Of a DNA stretch of 64,000 nt, positions 44,271 through 53,498 are shown piece after piece (position 1 is the first letter of the stretch; every line of letters starts with the position of its first letter). Source of the DNA: Salipiger sp. IMCC34102. Lineage in GTDB: Bacteria; Pseudomonadota; Alphaproteobacteria; Rhodobacterales; Rhodobacteraceae. Made by a program: the position numbers and the translations under genes. The notes beneath the pieces are model-generated. The model saw only the letters and a program-made list of their open reading frames with translations, was not told the origin of the DNA and ran no database searches. The DNA is taken from contig NZ_SELQ01000004.1 in NCBI RefSeq assembly GCF_004145405.1, forward strand, positions 124,001 through 188,000. The letters run 5' to 3'.

Positions 44271-45335
44271 ATGACGCCGCTTGAACGGCTGCTTGGCCTC
44301 TTCCGGTTCCGCCCCCGGCGCAAGAGCGCGGGGCAGGCCGGGCGGGGGCCGGCGGTGCATGTGGTCATCCTCGACGGCACGATGTCGTCGCTCGAGGCGG
44401 GGCGGGAGACCAACGCCGGCCTCACCTACAAGCTTCTGCGCGAGGCCGGGCGCACGGCCTCGCTGACGGTCTACTACGAGGCCGGGATCCAGTGGCGCGA
44501 CTGGCGGGACACGCTGGACGTGATCGCGGGCAACGGCATCGACGCGCAGATCGCGCGGGCCTACGGGATGCTGGCCTCGCGCTACCGGCCCGGCGACCGG
44601 ATCGTGCTGATGGGCTATTCCCGCGGGGCCTACGCGGCGCGGTCTCTGGCAGGGATGATCGGACGGGTGGGGCTTCTGCGGCGCAACCATGCCACCGCGC
44701 GCGGGGTGCGGCAGGCCTTTCGGCACTACCAGCGCGAAAGTCCCGATGCGGCGGTCGCGCACTTCCGGGACCGCTTCTGTCATGCCGAAACCCGCATCGC
44801 CGCGATCGGCGTCTGGGACACGGTGCGCGCGCTGGGACTGCGGTTGCCGATCCTCTGGCGCTTTCAGGAGGACATCCACGGCTTCCACGATCACCGGCTG
44901 GGCGATCACGTGGACACGGGCTACCAGGCGCTGGCGCTGGACGAGCGCAGACGGGCCTACCGACCGGTCCTGTGGTCGGTGCGGGCGGAGGATCCCCGCG
45001 ACATCCGGCAGGTCTGGTTCACCGGCACCCATGCGGACGTGGGCGGACATCTCGACGCGATCGAGGCCGCGCGCCCCCTGGCCAACATCCCGCTGGTCTG
45101 GATGCTGAACCGCATCGCGGGGGCGGGGGTGGACCTGCCCCAAGGCTGGCACGCCCGGTTTCCGCGCGATCCGCATGCGCCCTCGGTCGGGCAATGGCAC
45201 GGCAAGGCCAAGCTCTTCTGGTGGCGCGCGGACCGCGAGATCCTGACGGGCCCAAGCGAGGCGCTGCATTCCAGCGTGGAGGACCGACGCAACAGCCTGC
45301 CAGAACCGAACGCGCGAAAGGATCGGTCACGGTAA
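44271..45335 (+). CDS. DUF2235-domain alpha/beta hydrolase (Tle1-like)
   Basis: A 354-residue hydrolase. VVILDGTMSSLEAGRETNAGL near residue 30 is the DUF2235 start, the nucleophile elbow is LMGYSRGAYAARSLAGMIG (GxSxG), followed by GVWDTVRALGLRLPI with the acid and WFTGTHADVGGH with the histidine region. The family includes T6SS phospholipase effectors of the Tle1 type and uncharacterised cytoplasmic hydrolases. No VgrG, PAAR or immunity-like gene is adjacent and no signal peptide is seen. The ATG at 44271 gives MTPLERLLGLF, with only a weak upstream GG. Its substrate is unknown. Confidence 0.78.
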   Translation: MTPLERLLGLFRFRPRRKSAGQAGRGPAVHVVILDGTMSSLEAGRETNAGLTYKLLREAGRTASLTVYYEAGIQWRDWRDTLDVIAGNGIDAQIARAYGMLASRYRPGDRIVLMGYSRGAYAARSLAGMIGRVGLLRRNHATARGVRQAFRHYQRESPDAAVAHFRDRFCHAETRIAAIGVWDTVRALGLRLPILWRFQEDIHGFHDHRLGDHVDTGYQALALDERRRAYRPVLWSVRAEDPRDIRQVWFTGTHADVGGHLDAIEAARPLANIPLVWMLNRIAGAGVDLPQGWHARFPRDPHAPSVGQWHGKAKLFWWRADREILTGPSEALHSSVEDRRNSLPEPNARKDRSR

Positions 45336-45380
45336 GCCCGTTGGCCAGGTGTCGCGCGTCGGAGGTGTCGACCCTTGCTT

Positions 45381-46247
45381 TCAGGCCACCTCTTGCAGGC
45401 GCGGACGCGGGGCGATCCCCAGCGCGCGGCAGACGTTCTGGGTCAGGTCCGGCTTGTTGAGCGTGTAGAAGTGCAGATGCTCCACCCCGCCGCGCAGCAG
45501 GTCGTCGCACAGCTCGCTGGCGAGCGCCGTGGCGAGCAGATCGTGATCCGCCTCGGTCTGCGCGTTCTCGAAGCCCTGGGAGATCTCGGCGGGGATCGAG
45601 GTGCCGGTGGCCTTGGCGAACTTGGACGCGCCTTTCCAGTTCTCGACCGGCAGGACGCCGGGGATGATCGGCGCGTCGATACCGGCGGCCACGCAGCGGT
45701 CGCGGAAGCGGAAGAAGGTGTCCGCCTCGAAGAAGAACTGGGTGATCGCGGCGGCAGCGCCTGCGTCGATCTTGCGCTTGAGGTAGGCCACGTCGGCGTC
45801 GGCATCCGCCGCCTCGGGGTGCTTTTCGGGGTAGGCGCCGACGCGCAGGGTGAAGTTGCCGGTTTCGGCCAGCGCCTCGATCAGCTCGACCGAGTTCGCG
45901 AACCCGTCGGTGTGGGGCGTGAAGGCCGCGTCGCCCTTGGGGGCGTCGCCGCGCAGGGCCACGATGTCGGTGATCCCGGCGCGGGCGTAGCTGTCGGCGA
46001 TCTCCAGCGTCTCTGCGCGGCTGGCGTCGACGCAGGTCAGATGCGCCGCGACCTTCAGGCCGGTCGTCTTGTCGATCGTCGTCACCGCCTCGTGCGTGAG
46101 CTGGCGCGTCGTGCCGCCCGCGCCATAAGTGACCGAGACGAACTCGGGCCCGAGCGGGGCCAGCGCGTGGACGCTGTCCCACAGGCGGAACGACCCGGCG
46201 AGCGACTTGGGCGGAAAGAATTCGAAGGAAAGGGCGGGGCGGGTCAT
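45381..46247 (-). CDS. metF: 5,10-methylenetetrahydrofolate reductase
   Basis: A 288-residue flavoprotein that reduces methylene-THF to methyl-THF for methionine synthesis. LSFEFFPPKS, SVTYGAGGTTRQLTHEAV, AHLTCVDASR, IVALRGDAPKGD, GAYPEKHPEA, QFFFEADTFFRF, PGVLPVENW, and VEHLHFYTLNKP near the C-terminus are all present. The ATG at 46247 is preceded by AGGA at 8 nt; ATGs at 46253 and 46256 are in frame. It is divergent from metR, and a perfect MetR box lies in the intervening region, so MetR very probably activates it. Confidence 0.96.
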   Translation of the reverse strand: MTRPALSFEFFPPKSLAGSFRLWDSVHALAPLGPEFVSVTYGAGGTTRQLTHEAVTTIDKTTGLKVAAHLTCVDASRAETLEIADSYARAGITDIVALRGDAPKGDAAFTPHTDGFANSVELIEALAETGNFTLRVGAYPEKHPEAADADADVAYLKRKIDAGAAAAITQFFFEADTFFRFRDRCVAAGIDAPIIPGVLPVENWKGASKFAKATGTSIPAEISQGFENAQTEADHDLLATALASELCDDLLRGGVEHLHFYTLNKPDLTQNVCRALGIAPRPRLQEVA

Positions 46248-46295
46248 GGTCATCATCCTGTGTGGGTCTTGCCTTAGATGGGCCGTTTCGCGATA

Positions 46296-46308
46296 TGAAG
46301 CAAATTCA
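46296..46308. promoter_or_regulatory. MetR binding box
   Basis: TGAAGCAAATTCA matches the MetR consensus TGAANNWNNTTCA exactly. It lies in the metF-metR divergent region, about 48 bp upstream of metF and 30 bp upstream of metR. Confidence 0.8.
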
Positions 46309-46337
46309 TAACTCTCACGAAGATCATGAGGTCCGTT

Positions 46338-47243
46338 GTGCACATCGAATTTCGGCACCTGCGTACGATCAAGGCGATCCACGACACCGGGGGCCTTGGC
46401 CGCGCGGCGGAGACCCTCGGGATCACGCAAAGCGCGCTGAGCCATCAGATCAAGGGAATCGAGGATCAGGCGGGGGTCGATCTCTTCGTGCGGCGCACCA
46501 AGCCGCTGCGCCTGTCGGCGGCCGGCCTGAAGCTGCTGGCCGCCGCCGAGCGCATCCTGCCGCAGGTGGCGGCGCTGGAGGCGGAGTTCGAGGGCCTCGT
46601 CTCCGGCAAGGCGGGGCGGCTGCATATCGCGATCGAGTGTCACGCCTGTTTCGAGTGGCTGATGCCGGTGCTCGACCAGTTCCGCAAGGCTTGGCCGGAG
46701 GTCGACGTGGACATCCGTCCGGGCCTGGCCTTCGACGCGCTGCCCGCCCTCGTGCGGGAAGAGGTGGACCTCGTGATCTCGTCCGACCCCGAGGATCTGC
46801 CGGGCGTCAGCTTTACCCCGATCTTCGATTACGAGCCGATCTTCGTCGCCCCCGCGGGCCATCCGCTGGCGGGCAAGCCTCATGTCGAGGCCGCGGATCT
46901 GGCCGATCAGACGCTCATCACCTACCCGGTGGACCGCCACCGGCTGGACGTCTTCAACGCGCTGCTGACGCCCGCGCGGGTGGAACCCGCCGCGGTCCGG
47001 CAGGTGGAGTTGACGGCGATGATCCTGCTGCTCGTGGCGTCGGGGCGCGGGGTGGCGGTGCTGCCCGACTGGGTGGTGCGGCAGGTGCGCTACAATGCCG
47101 ATTACATCACCCGCCCGCTGACCGCCGATGGGATCACCAAGCGGCTTTACGCCGCGACCCGGGACGCGGACGGCGATCTGCCCTTCATGTCCCACGTGAT
47201 CCGGCTTGCAGGGCGCGAGGCGGTGCGCTTGCAGCGCGCCTGA
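46338..47243 (+). CDS. metR: LysR-family activator MetR
   Basis: A 301-residue LysR-type regulator. From the GTG at 46338 it reads MHIEFRHLRTIKAIHDTGGL, matching the known MetR N-terminus; GAGG lies 7 nt upstream. An ATG at 46326 would add four residues. Helix-turn-helix: AAETLGITQSALSHQIKGIE, then FVRRTKPLRLSAAG; co-effector domain afterwards with CHACFEWLMPVLDQF and DLVISSDPEDLPGV. MetR senses homocysteine and activates met genes. It faces metF across a TGAAN5TTCA box. Confidence 0.92.
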   Translation: MHIEFRHLRTIKAIHDTGGLGRAAETLGITQSALSHQIKGIEDQAGVDLFVRRTKPLRLSAAGLKLLAAAERILPQVAALEAEFEGLVSGKAGRLHIAIECHACFEWLMPVLDQFRKAWPEVDVDIRPGLAFDALPALVREEVDLVISSDPEDLPGVSFTPIFDYEPIFVAPAGHPLAGKPHVEAADLADQTLITYPVDRHRLDVFNALLTPARVEPAAVRQVELTAMILLLVASGRGVAVLPDWVVRQVRYNADYITRPLTADGITKRLYAATRDADGDLPFMSHVIRLAGREAVRLQRA

Positions 47244-47303
47244 CCTTGTGCGCGCGGCACGCCGCGCCTATACGCCGCCCCTGACCCCGGACGGAGATGG
47301 ACC

Positions 47304-48092
47304 ATGGCTGGCAGCGCGAACCTCAACGTGATGATGAAGACCGCCCGCAAGGCGGGGCGCGGATTGCTCAAGGACTTCGGCGAGGTCGAGCAACTTCAGG
47401 TCTCGACCAAGGGGCCGGGCGACTTCGTGACCCGCGCCGACCGGCAGGCCGAGGAGACCATCCGCGAGGACCTGATGCACGCGCGCCCCTCCTACGGGTT
47501 CCTGGGCGAAGAGGGCAAGGAAATCGAAGGTGCCGACCCGACACGCCGTTGGATCGTGGACCCGCTCGACGGGACGACGAACTTCCTGCACGGGCTGCCG
47601 CATTGGGCGGTGTCCATCGCACTCGAGCACAAGGGCCAGATCGTCGCCGGCGTGATCTACGACCCCGTCAAGGACGAGATGTTCTACGCCGAGAAGGGGG
47701 GCGGCGCCTTCGTCAACGAAGCGCGGATCCGCGTATCGGCCCGGCACCGGATGATCGAATCGATCTTCGCCACCGGCGTGCCCTTCGGCGGTCGTCCGGA
47801 CCTGCCCGCGACCTTGCAGGACCTTGCGCGGATCATGCCGGCCTGCGCGGGCGTGCGGCGGTTCGGCGCGGCCGCGCTCGACCTCGCCTACGTGGCGGCG
47901 GGCCGCTACGAAGGCTACTGGGAGCGCGGCGTGCAGCCTTGGGACATCGCCGCGGGCCTCGTCATCTGCCGCGAGGCGGGTGCGATCGTCGAGGGAATCA
48001 AGGCCGACAGCGATCCGCTGGACACGGGGGCCGTACTGGTGGCCAACAGCGATATCTTCGCGGGCTTCTCGAAGGTCATCCGCAAGGGCTGA
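47304..48092 (+). CDS. suhB: inositol monophosphatase family protein
   Basis: A 262-residue Li-sensitive phosphatase-fold enzyme. Metal sites: GEE in YGFLGEEGKEI, WIVDPLDGTTNFLHGLPHWAVSI (DPLDGT), and QPWDIAAGLVICREAGAIV near the C-terminus. SuhB-type proteins hydrolyse inositol monophosphate; in bacteria they also act in ribosome maturation and antitermination. A CysQ-like or fructose-bisphosphatase substrate cannot be excluded. It lies downstream of metR on the same strand after a 60-bp gap. Confidence 0.9.
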   Translation: MAGSANLNVMMKTARKAGRGLLKDFGEVEQLQVSTKGPGDFVTRADRQAEETIREDLMHARPSYGFLGEEGKEIEGADPTRRWIVDPLDGTTNFLHGLPHWAVSIALEHKGQIVAGVIYDPVKDEMFYAEKGGGAFVNEARIRVSARHRMIESIFATGVPFGGRPDLPATLQDLARIMPACAGVRRFGAAALDLAYVAAGRYEGYWERGVQPWDIAAGLVICREAGAIVEGIKADSDPLDTGAVLVANSDIFAGFSKVIRKG

Positions 48093-48112
48093 GGCCCCCT
48101 CCGCGGCCCGTC

Positions 48113-48766
48113 TCAGGCTGTGGTGGCGGCGCCCAGGGCAATCGCTGCGTAAAAGCAGACCGAGGCCGCGACCACGAAGCCGTGCCAGATCGCGGTGGAG
48201 AACTTCAGCCGCTCGGCGCTGTAGAAGGCGATCCCCGTGACGTAGAGCGCGCCGCCAGCACCCATCAGCCAGATCGCTCCCGCGGGCAGGACGCCCCAGA
48301 GGTCGCGCAACAGGACCAGGCCCGTCAGGCCCATGGCAAGGTAGGTGAGCGGTCCCAGCCGGCCCGGCACCGCCCAGAAGAAGAGCTTGCGCGCCACCCC
48401 CAGGGCCGCCAGCGCCCAGACGCAGGCAAGCACGCCGTAGGCCAGACCGGTGTCCGCCAGGACCGCGAGCGGCGTCAGGGTGCCCGCGATCATCACGTAG
48501 ATCGCCGCGTGGTCGATGCGGCGCAGCACCGGCCTGATCCGCACCCAGGGCGTCATGTGATAAAGACCGGAGGCCAGGAAAGTCGCCATCAGCCCGAAGG
48601 CATAGACTGCCAGTGCCGTCATCTGGCCCGGGCCCGCGTGCATCGCGGCCCAGACCAGCAGGCCGGCAGACCCCGCCAGGGCGAAGGCGATCCCCAGCGC
48701 GTGCATCACCCCGTCGGCGATACGTTCGGACCTGGCGTAGGCGGGATAGACGTCGATGAACTCCAT
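48113..48766 (-). CDS. hemolysin III/PAQR family membrane protein
   Basis: A 217-residue seven-span protein. ADGVMHALGIAFA, ATFLASGLYHMTPW, LRRIDHAAIYVMIAGTLTPL and FSTAIWHGFVV carry the conserved His/Asp metal-binding residues of the PAQR/hemolysin III superfamily (S-x3-H, D-H, H at the end). Eukaryotic members act as ceramidase-like receptors; the role in bacteria is unclear despite the hemolysin name. It is convergent with suhB, 21 bp apart. Confidence 0.9.
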   Translation of the reverse strand: MEFIDVYPAYARSERIADGVMHALGIAFALAGSAGLLVWAAMHAGPGQMTALAVYAFGLMATFLASGLYHMTPWVRIRPVLRRIDHAAIYVMIAGTLTPLAVLADTGLAYGVLACVWALAALGVARKLFFWAVPGRLGPLTYLAMGLTGLVLLRDLWGVLPAGAIWLMGAGGALYVTGIAFYSAERLKFSTAIWHGFVVAASVCFYAAIALGAATTA

Positions 48767-48860
48767 GCCGCGAAGATAGCCCTGATCCGGTCCGATTTCA
48801 GTCCCGCCGTGCTTTGGGCGGCGGAAAATTACCCGGTGTCACGCAGCGTCACGACGGGCT

Positions 48861-49238
48861 ATGATGGCCCTCATGAAGATCATCGACAAGGCCTTGAGCG
48901 ATCGCGGCTCGACCTATGCCGTCTCGGGCGGGCCGGTGGGCTCGGCGGAGGAGGCCAAGGCCTTCGTCAAGGTCCTGTGCCGCGCCAAGAAATTCGCCAA
49001 GGCCACGCATAACACCTGGGCGGTTCTGCTGCCCGACGGCCCGCTGAAGAACGACGACGGGGAGGCGGGGGCCGGCATGGTCATCCTGCGGATGCTCGAA
49101 CGCGAGGACCTCACCGGGCACATCGTCGTCGTCACCCGCTGGTTCGGCGGCACCAAGCTGGGCGGCGACCGGTTCCGAAGGGTACAGGACGCGGTGCGGC
49201 TCTACCTCGACGACCTGGGCAAACCTGGTCGCGGGTGA
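48861..49238 (+). CDS. YigZ/IMPACT-family protein, short form
   Basis: A 125-residue UPF0029-domain protein. TYAVSGGPVGSAEEAKAFVKVL, ATHNTWAVLL, NDDGEAGAGMVIL and VVVTRWFGGTKLGGDRFRRVQDAV are the IMPACT signature. YigZ proteins are normally about 200 residues with a second C-terminal domain, which is absent here. Function is poorly known (peptidase inhibition and stress links in other organisms). An ATG at 48873 (MKIIDKALSD) is an equally possible start. Confidence 0.82.
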   Translation: MMALMKIIDKALSDRGSTYAVSGGPVGSAEEAKAFVKVLCRAKKFAKATHNTWAVLLPDGPLKNDDGEAGAGMVILRMLEREDLTGHIVVVTRWFGGTKLGGDRFRRVQDAVRLYLDDLGKPGRG

Positions 49239-49453
49239 CGGCGCGATCGTCGCGATGCAGGACGGGGGGAGTGTGTCTGTTCCAGCCGGACCCCGTCTGC
49301 CGCGCGGTCGGTGGTGCGGGCGCGGAAGGGCGCCGGGCCAGTCGTGGAGCGCTGTCGGCACCGGACCGCTCGCGGGGCCGTGTAGGGCGAAACCGGAACT
49401 TGGCCCATGAGCTGCGCGTTTTTCCGCGCATTCAATCAGTACCGGGAGGTCAC

Positions 49454-49942
49454 ATGACCAATCGACGCAAGTTTCTTCTGGGCGGCACCGCCGTCGTCGT
49501 GGCAGGCGGCGCCGCCGCTCTTACCTTGGGCGGCAATACCGCAGAGGCGCAGGACTATCCGATTTCCCTCACCGAGGAGGAATGGCGCGCGCGTCTCACG
49601 GCGGAAGAATTCGACGTGCTGCGCAACGAGGCGACGGAGCCCGCCTTCTCCAGCCCGCTGAACGAGGAGAAGCGCGACGGCACCTTCGTCTGCGCCGGCT
49701 GCGAGAACGAGGTCTACCGCTCCGAGACGAAATTCATGTCCGGCACCGGCTGGCCCAGCTTCACCGACAACATCGACGGCGCCGTGGGCACCAAGACGGA
49801 CTACAAGCTCGTCCTGCCGCGCACCGAGGTGCATTGCGCCCGCTGCGGTGGCCACCTGGGCCATATCTTCGACGACGGGCCGGAGCCTACAGGCAAGCGG
49901 CACTGCCTGAACGGCATCGCGCTGGATTTCATCGCGGCTTGA
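49454..49942 (+). CDS. msrB: Tat-exported peptide-methionine (R)-S-oxide reductase
   Basis: A 162-residue MsrB with an N-terminal twin-arginine signal (NRRKFLLGGTAVVVAGGAAA). Two zinc CxxC pairs (FVCAGCENEV and HCARCGGHLGH), FMSGTGWPSF, and the catalytic cysteine in KRHCLNGIALDF are all present. It reduces methionine-R-sulfoxide in proteins, here probably in the periplasm. GGGAGG lies just upstream of the ATG. A palindromic terminator follows. MsrB is more often cytoplasmic; the Tat form suggests a folded or zinc-loaded export. Confidence 0.92.
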   Translation: MTNRRKFLLGGTAVVVAGGAAALTLGGNTAEAQDYPISLTEEEWRARLTAEEFDVLRNEATEPAFSSPLNEEKRDGTFVCAGCENEVYRSETKFMSGTGWPSFTDNIDGAVGTKTDYKLVLPRTEVHCARCGGHLGHIFDDGPEPTGKRHCLNGIALDFIAA

Positions 49943-49951
49943 GGTGGGGCG

Positions 49952-49983
49952 ACCTTATCCGCGGATAAGGTTTCTGTTTGTTA
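49952..49983. terminator. intrinsic terminator downstream of msrB
   Basis: ACCTTATCCGCGGATAAGGT is a perfect 20-nt palindrome followed by TTCTGTTTGTT. The stem-plus-T-rich layout suits termination of msrB on the plus strand; it is also just past the 3' end of the convergent rimO gene. Confidence 0.75.
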
Positions 49984-50004
49984 ACAGACGGTTAATCCCG
50001 TAAG

Positions 50005-51399
50005 TCAAGGCAGGCGGCGGCCCCAAAGGTCGTATTCGCTGGCCTCGTCGACCTCGACCCGGACCATGTCGCCGACCGACAGGCCCTCCGTGCCTTCGTC
50101 GATGAAGAGGTTGCCATCGATCTCGGGCGCGTCGGCTCTGGTGCGGCAGGTGGCGATGCCCTCGGCGTCGATGTCGTCCACCAGCACCTCCTGGACGGTT
50201 CCGACCTTGGCCTGCAGCTTGGCTGCGGAGATCGCCTGCGCCTTCTCCATGAAACGGTCCCAGCGCTCCTGCTTGAGTTCCGGCGCGACGTGATCCGGGA
50301 GCGCGTTCGAGCGGGCACCGGCGACGTTTTCGTACTGAAAGCAGCCGACCCGGTCGAGTTGCGCCTCGTCCAGCCAGTCCAGCAGGTGTTGGAACTCGGC
50401 TTCCGTCTCTCCGGGATAGCCCACGATGAAGGTCGAGCGCAGGGTGATGTCGGGGCAGATGTCGCGCCAGGCGGCGATCTCTTCCAGCGTCTTGGAGCCC
50501 GCGGCGGGGCGGGCCATGCGGCGCAGCACGTCCGGGTGGGAATGCTGGAAGGGGATGTCGAGATAGGGCAGCACGCCGGACCCTTGGTCCGCCATCAGCG
50601 GAATGAGCTCGCGCACATGGGGGTAGGGGTAGACGTAGTGCAGCCGGACCCAGGCGCCCAGCGTGCCCAGTTCGCGCGCGAGGTCGGTGATGTGGCTGCG
50701 GACCTCGCGGTCGCGCCAAGGGTGCGCGTCGTAGCGCCGGTCGAGCCCGTAGGCGCTGGTGTCCTGGCTGATGACCAGCAGTTCCTTCACGCCCGCGTCC
50801 ACCAGCCGCTCCGCTTCGCGCAGCACGGCGTTGGCCGGGCGGGACGCCAGCCGCCCGCGCATGTCGGGGATGATGCAGAACTTGCACTTGTGATTGCAGC
50901 CTTCCGAGATCTTCAGGTAGCTGAAATGCCGGGGCGTCAGCGACACGCCGCGGGCGGGCAGAAGGTCGATGAAGGGATCGGGGTCGGGCGGCACGGCGCC
51001 GTGCACGGCGTCGAGCACCTGTTCGTACTGGTGCGGGCCGGTCACGGCGAGGATCTTGGGGTGATGTTCGCGGATGTAGTCGGGTTCCGCGCCGAGGCAG
51101 CCGGTGACGATGACCCGGCCGTTCTGGGTCAGCGCCTCGCCGATGGCATCCAGGCTTTCGGCCTTGGCACTGTCGAGGAAGCCGCAGGTGTTCACGATCA
51201 CCGCCTGCGCGCCCGCGTAATCGGGCGAGATCGCGTAGCCTTCCGCGCGCAGGCGGGTCAGGATCCGCTCTGAGTCGACGAGCGCCTTGGGACAGCCGAG
51301 GGAGACCATGCCGATCACCGGCTGGCCGGGGCGGGCCACGTCGGTCATCCGGGCACGGGGGGCGAGGTCTGGACGCAGGTCGGGCGGGTTTTGTGTCAT
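50005..51399 (-). CDS. rimO: ribosomal protein S12 methylthiotransferase
   Basis: A 464-residue radical-SAM enzyme that methylthiolates aspartate 89 of S12. N-terminal UPF0004 domain: [31 protein letters not shown] and VTGCLGAEP give three cluster cysteines. Radical-SAM motif: [20 protein letters not shown] (CxxxCxxC). C-terminal TRAM domain: [38 protein letters not shown] and [11 protein letters not shown] mark RimO, as opposed to MiaB. The ATG at 51399 gives a 17-residue unstructured start. It is divergent from the EEP gene. Confidence 0.95.
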   Translation of the reverse strand: MTQNPPDLRPDLAPRARMTDVARPGQPVIGMVSLGCPKALVDSERILTRLRAEGYAISPDYAGAQAVIVNTCGFLDSAKAESLDAIGEALTQNGRVIVTGCLGAEPDYIREHHPKILAVTGPHQYEQVLDAVHGAVPPDPDPFIDLLPARGVSLTPRHFSYLKISEGCNHKCKFCIIPDMRGRLASRPANAVLREAERLVDAGVKELLVISQDTSAYGLDRRYDAHPWRDREVRSHITDLARELGTLGAWVRLHYVYPYPHVRELIPLMADQGSGVLPYLDIPFQHSHPDVLRRMARPAAGSKTLEEIAAWRDICPDITLRSTFIVGYPGETEAEFQHLLDWLDEAQLDRVGCFQYENVAGARSNALPDHVAPELKQERWDRFMEKAQAISAAKLQAKVGTVQEVLVDDIDAEGIATCRTRADAPEIDGNLFIDEGTEGLSVGDMVRVEVDEASEYDLWGRRLP

Positions 51400-51511
51400 T
51401 CGCGCGCTATACCCTTCACAGGGCCCGGCGGAAAGACCCGCGAAAGCCCGGTTCGGCTGGTGCTTTCCCGCGCTGGCGGCGATGGTGTCACGAAACAATG
51501 CAAGGGCGACC

Positions 51512-52609
51512 ATGACTATCTACGACATCGGCCTGTGGGTCGTGACCGGCCTGACCGCCTTCGCCACCGTCCTGCCGCAGTCGCGGCTGTCCCACGGCTT
51601 CGTGCGGTCCGCCGATTTTCCGCGGCAGCAACTTCTGGCGCTGGCCATCGCCTTGATCTGCGGGGCGCTCTGGCTGCGGCCCGAGGGATGGGGGTGGATG
51701 GTCGGGGTGCTGGCGGCCTGCGTCGTGCTCCATGCGTTCTACATCGGGCGTTACCTGCCGATCTGGCACAGCCAATCGGTCAGGCCCGGCGCGGACGAGG
51801 CGGTCGAGCCTGCCCATACCGTCAGTATCATCGCGGCCAACGTGAAGAAGTCGAACCGTGATTTCGGCAAGCTGGTCGAGGTCGCTCGCGCGGTAGATGC
51901 CGACATCGTGACCGCGCTGGAGACCGACCAGGCGTGGCTGGACGGACTGAAACCGCTGCACGAGATCTATCCGCACGTCATGACCCGGCCACACGACAAC
52001 GGCTACGGCATGGCGGTCTACAGCCGCTATCCGCTCGAAGCCGCCGCCTTCCGCGACGTGGTGGTGGAGAAGGTGCCCTCGTTGCGCGCCCGCGTCACCT
52101 TGCCCGGGGGACGGCAGTTCCGTCTATACGTCGTGCATCCGGAGCCACCGGTGCCCTACCTCAGCACCGAGGGCCGGGACGCCGAGCTGGGCGCCATCGG
52201 GATAGAGGCCCATGACGATCCGTTGCCTGCGATCGTGACGGGCGATCTGAACGACGTCGCCTGGTCGGTGACGACGAAGCGATTCCAGAACGTTTCGGGC
52301 CTGCTGGACCCGCGCGTGGGGCGTGGGTTCTACAACACCTTCTCGGCACGGATGCCACTGATGCGCTGGCCGCTGGACCATTTGTTCCACGACCCGGTCT
52401 TCCGGCTGGTCGAGATGAAGCGGTTGGCGGACATAGGCTCTGACCACTTCCCGATGTATTTCAAGCTGCTGCTGACGCCGCACGACGCCTCCGATTCGCT
52501 GCCCGACGAGCCTTGCGCGGAAGAATTGGAGGAGGTCGAGGAGATGATCGACCGAGAGCGCAACAGCGGGCGGGAGGCGATCGGCAGCCACTGGGAAGAC
52601 GACGCCTGA
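51512..52609 (+). CDS. membrane-anchored endonuclease/exonuclease/phosphatase family protein
   Basis: A 365-residue protein with three N-terminal hydrophobic spans (residues 5-80) followed by an EEP domain: [12 protein letters not shown] (Asn), TALETDQAW (Glu), LYVVHPEPP (His), [12 protein letters not shown] (Asp/Asn), PLDHLFH and GSDHFPMYF (Asp-His). The family covers nucleases and lipid phosphatases. The membrane anchor and the acidic C-terminal tail ([15 protein letters not shown]) suggest a cell-surface or periplasmic hydrolase. The substrate is not predictable. Confidence 0.87.
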   Translation: MTIYDIGLWVVTGLTAFATVLPQSRLSHGFVRSADFPRQQLLALAIALICGALWLRPEGWGWMVGVLAACVVLHAFYIGRYLPIWHSQSVRPGADEAVEPAHTVSIIAANVKKSNRDFGKLVEVARAVDADIVTALETDQAWLDGLKPLHEIYPHVMTRPHDNGYGMAVYSRYPLEAAAFRDVVVEKVPSLRARVTLPGGRQFRLYVVHPEPPVPYLSTEGRDAELGAIGIEAHDDPLPAIVTGDLNDVAWSVTTKRFQNVSGLLDPRVGRGFYNTFSARMPLMRWPLDHLFHDPVFRLVEMKRLADIGSDHFPMYFKLLLTPHDASDSLPDEPCAEELEEVEEMIDRERNSGREAIGSHWEDDA

Positions 52610-52643
52610 GCCGCGCTTGGCCGGGCGCCCACCCGGTCGTGCG

Positions 52644-53417
52644 TCAGCCCTTCGACTGCAGGCGGCGGATCAACCCGAGGGCAAGCCGGTGCGGCAGAAG
52701 CGGGATGATCCAGTTCAGCGCGAAGCCAAGCGCGCGTTCGTTGACCACGTGCAGCTTGCCATCCATCATCGCCTCGTAGCCCACCTTTGCCACGCTTTCG
52801 GGCGTGGCGCCGCTGCCCTTCGTCAGCTGCGTGCCGTGCAGATCGGCGCGGTCGGCGAACCCGGTTCCGACGTAGCCGGGGGCCAGCACCGTGACCGTGA
52901 CGCCCCTGGGCCGCAACTCTTCGGACAGGGCGAGCGAGTAGCTGCGTACGAAGGCCTTGGTCGCGAAGTAGACCGCCTGCATCGGTCCCGGCATCATGCC
53001 CGCGGTCGAGCCCACGTTCAGGATCCGCCCGCGGCCCGACGCGGCCATCTGGCCGCCCACGGCGTGGGTCAGGGTCATCAGCGCCTTCACGTTCAGATCG
53101 ACCATGGCGATCTCGTCCTCCAGCGCCCGGTCGAGGTGCGCGCCGTGGCCGCCGAAGCCCGCGTTGTTGATCAGGATCTCGACGGGTTCGTCGCGCACGG
53201 CCGCCATCACCTTCTCGACGCCCGCCGTATCGCCGAGGTCCGCCGCAACGACCTCGACCCGCACGCCGTGGTCGCGCCGCAGCTCTTCGGCCAGGGCCGC
53301 CAGCGTGTCGCCGGAGCGGGCCACGAGGATCAGGTCGCCTTTCTTCGCGGCGTGAAGCTGCGCCAGGGCGCGGCCGATGCCGGAGGACGCGCCGGTCACG
53401 AGGGCAAGGTTGGACAT
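52644..53417 (-). CDS. SDR-family NAD(P)-dependent oxidoreductase
   Basis: A 257-residue classical short-chain dehydrogenase. TGASSGIGRALA, NNAGFGGHG, LNVGSTAG and YFATKAFV (intact YxxxK) are all present. The C-terminus (ALGFALNWIIPLLPHRLALGLIRRLQS) is hydrophobic and amphipathic, as in the DltE-like SDRs that lie close to membranes. The substrate is unknown. Unlike the SDR at 2221-2943, the catalytic lysine is kept. Confidence 0.9.
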   Translation of the reverse strand: MSNLALVTGASSGIGRALAQLHAAKKGDLILVARSGDTLAALAEELRRDHGVRVEVVAADLGDTAGVEKVMAAVRDEPVEILINNAGFGGHGAHLDRALEDEIAMVDLNVKALMTLTHAVGGQMAASGRGRILNVGSTAGMMPGPMQAVYFATKAFVRSYSLALSEELRPRGVTVTVLAPGYVGTGFADRADLHGTQLTKGSGATPESVAKVGYEAMMDGKLHVVNERALGFALNWIIPLLPHRLALGLIRRLQSKG

Positions 53418-53498
53418 GAAGATACCTCCTTCAAAAGCAGCGAAGCCGCCCGGCGGTCGCGGACGGCTTCACACGAGAACGCACCGTGTCCGCTACGC

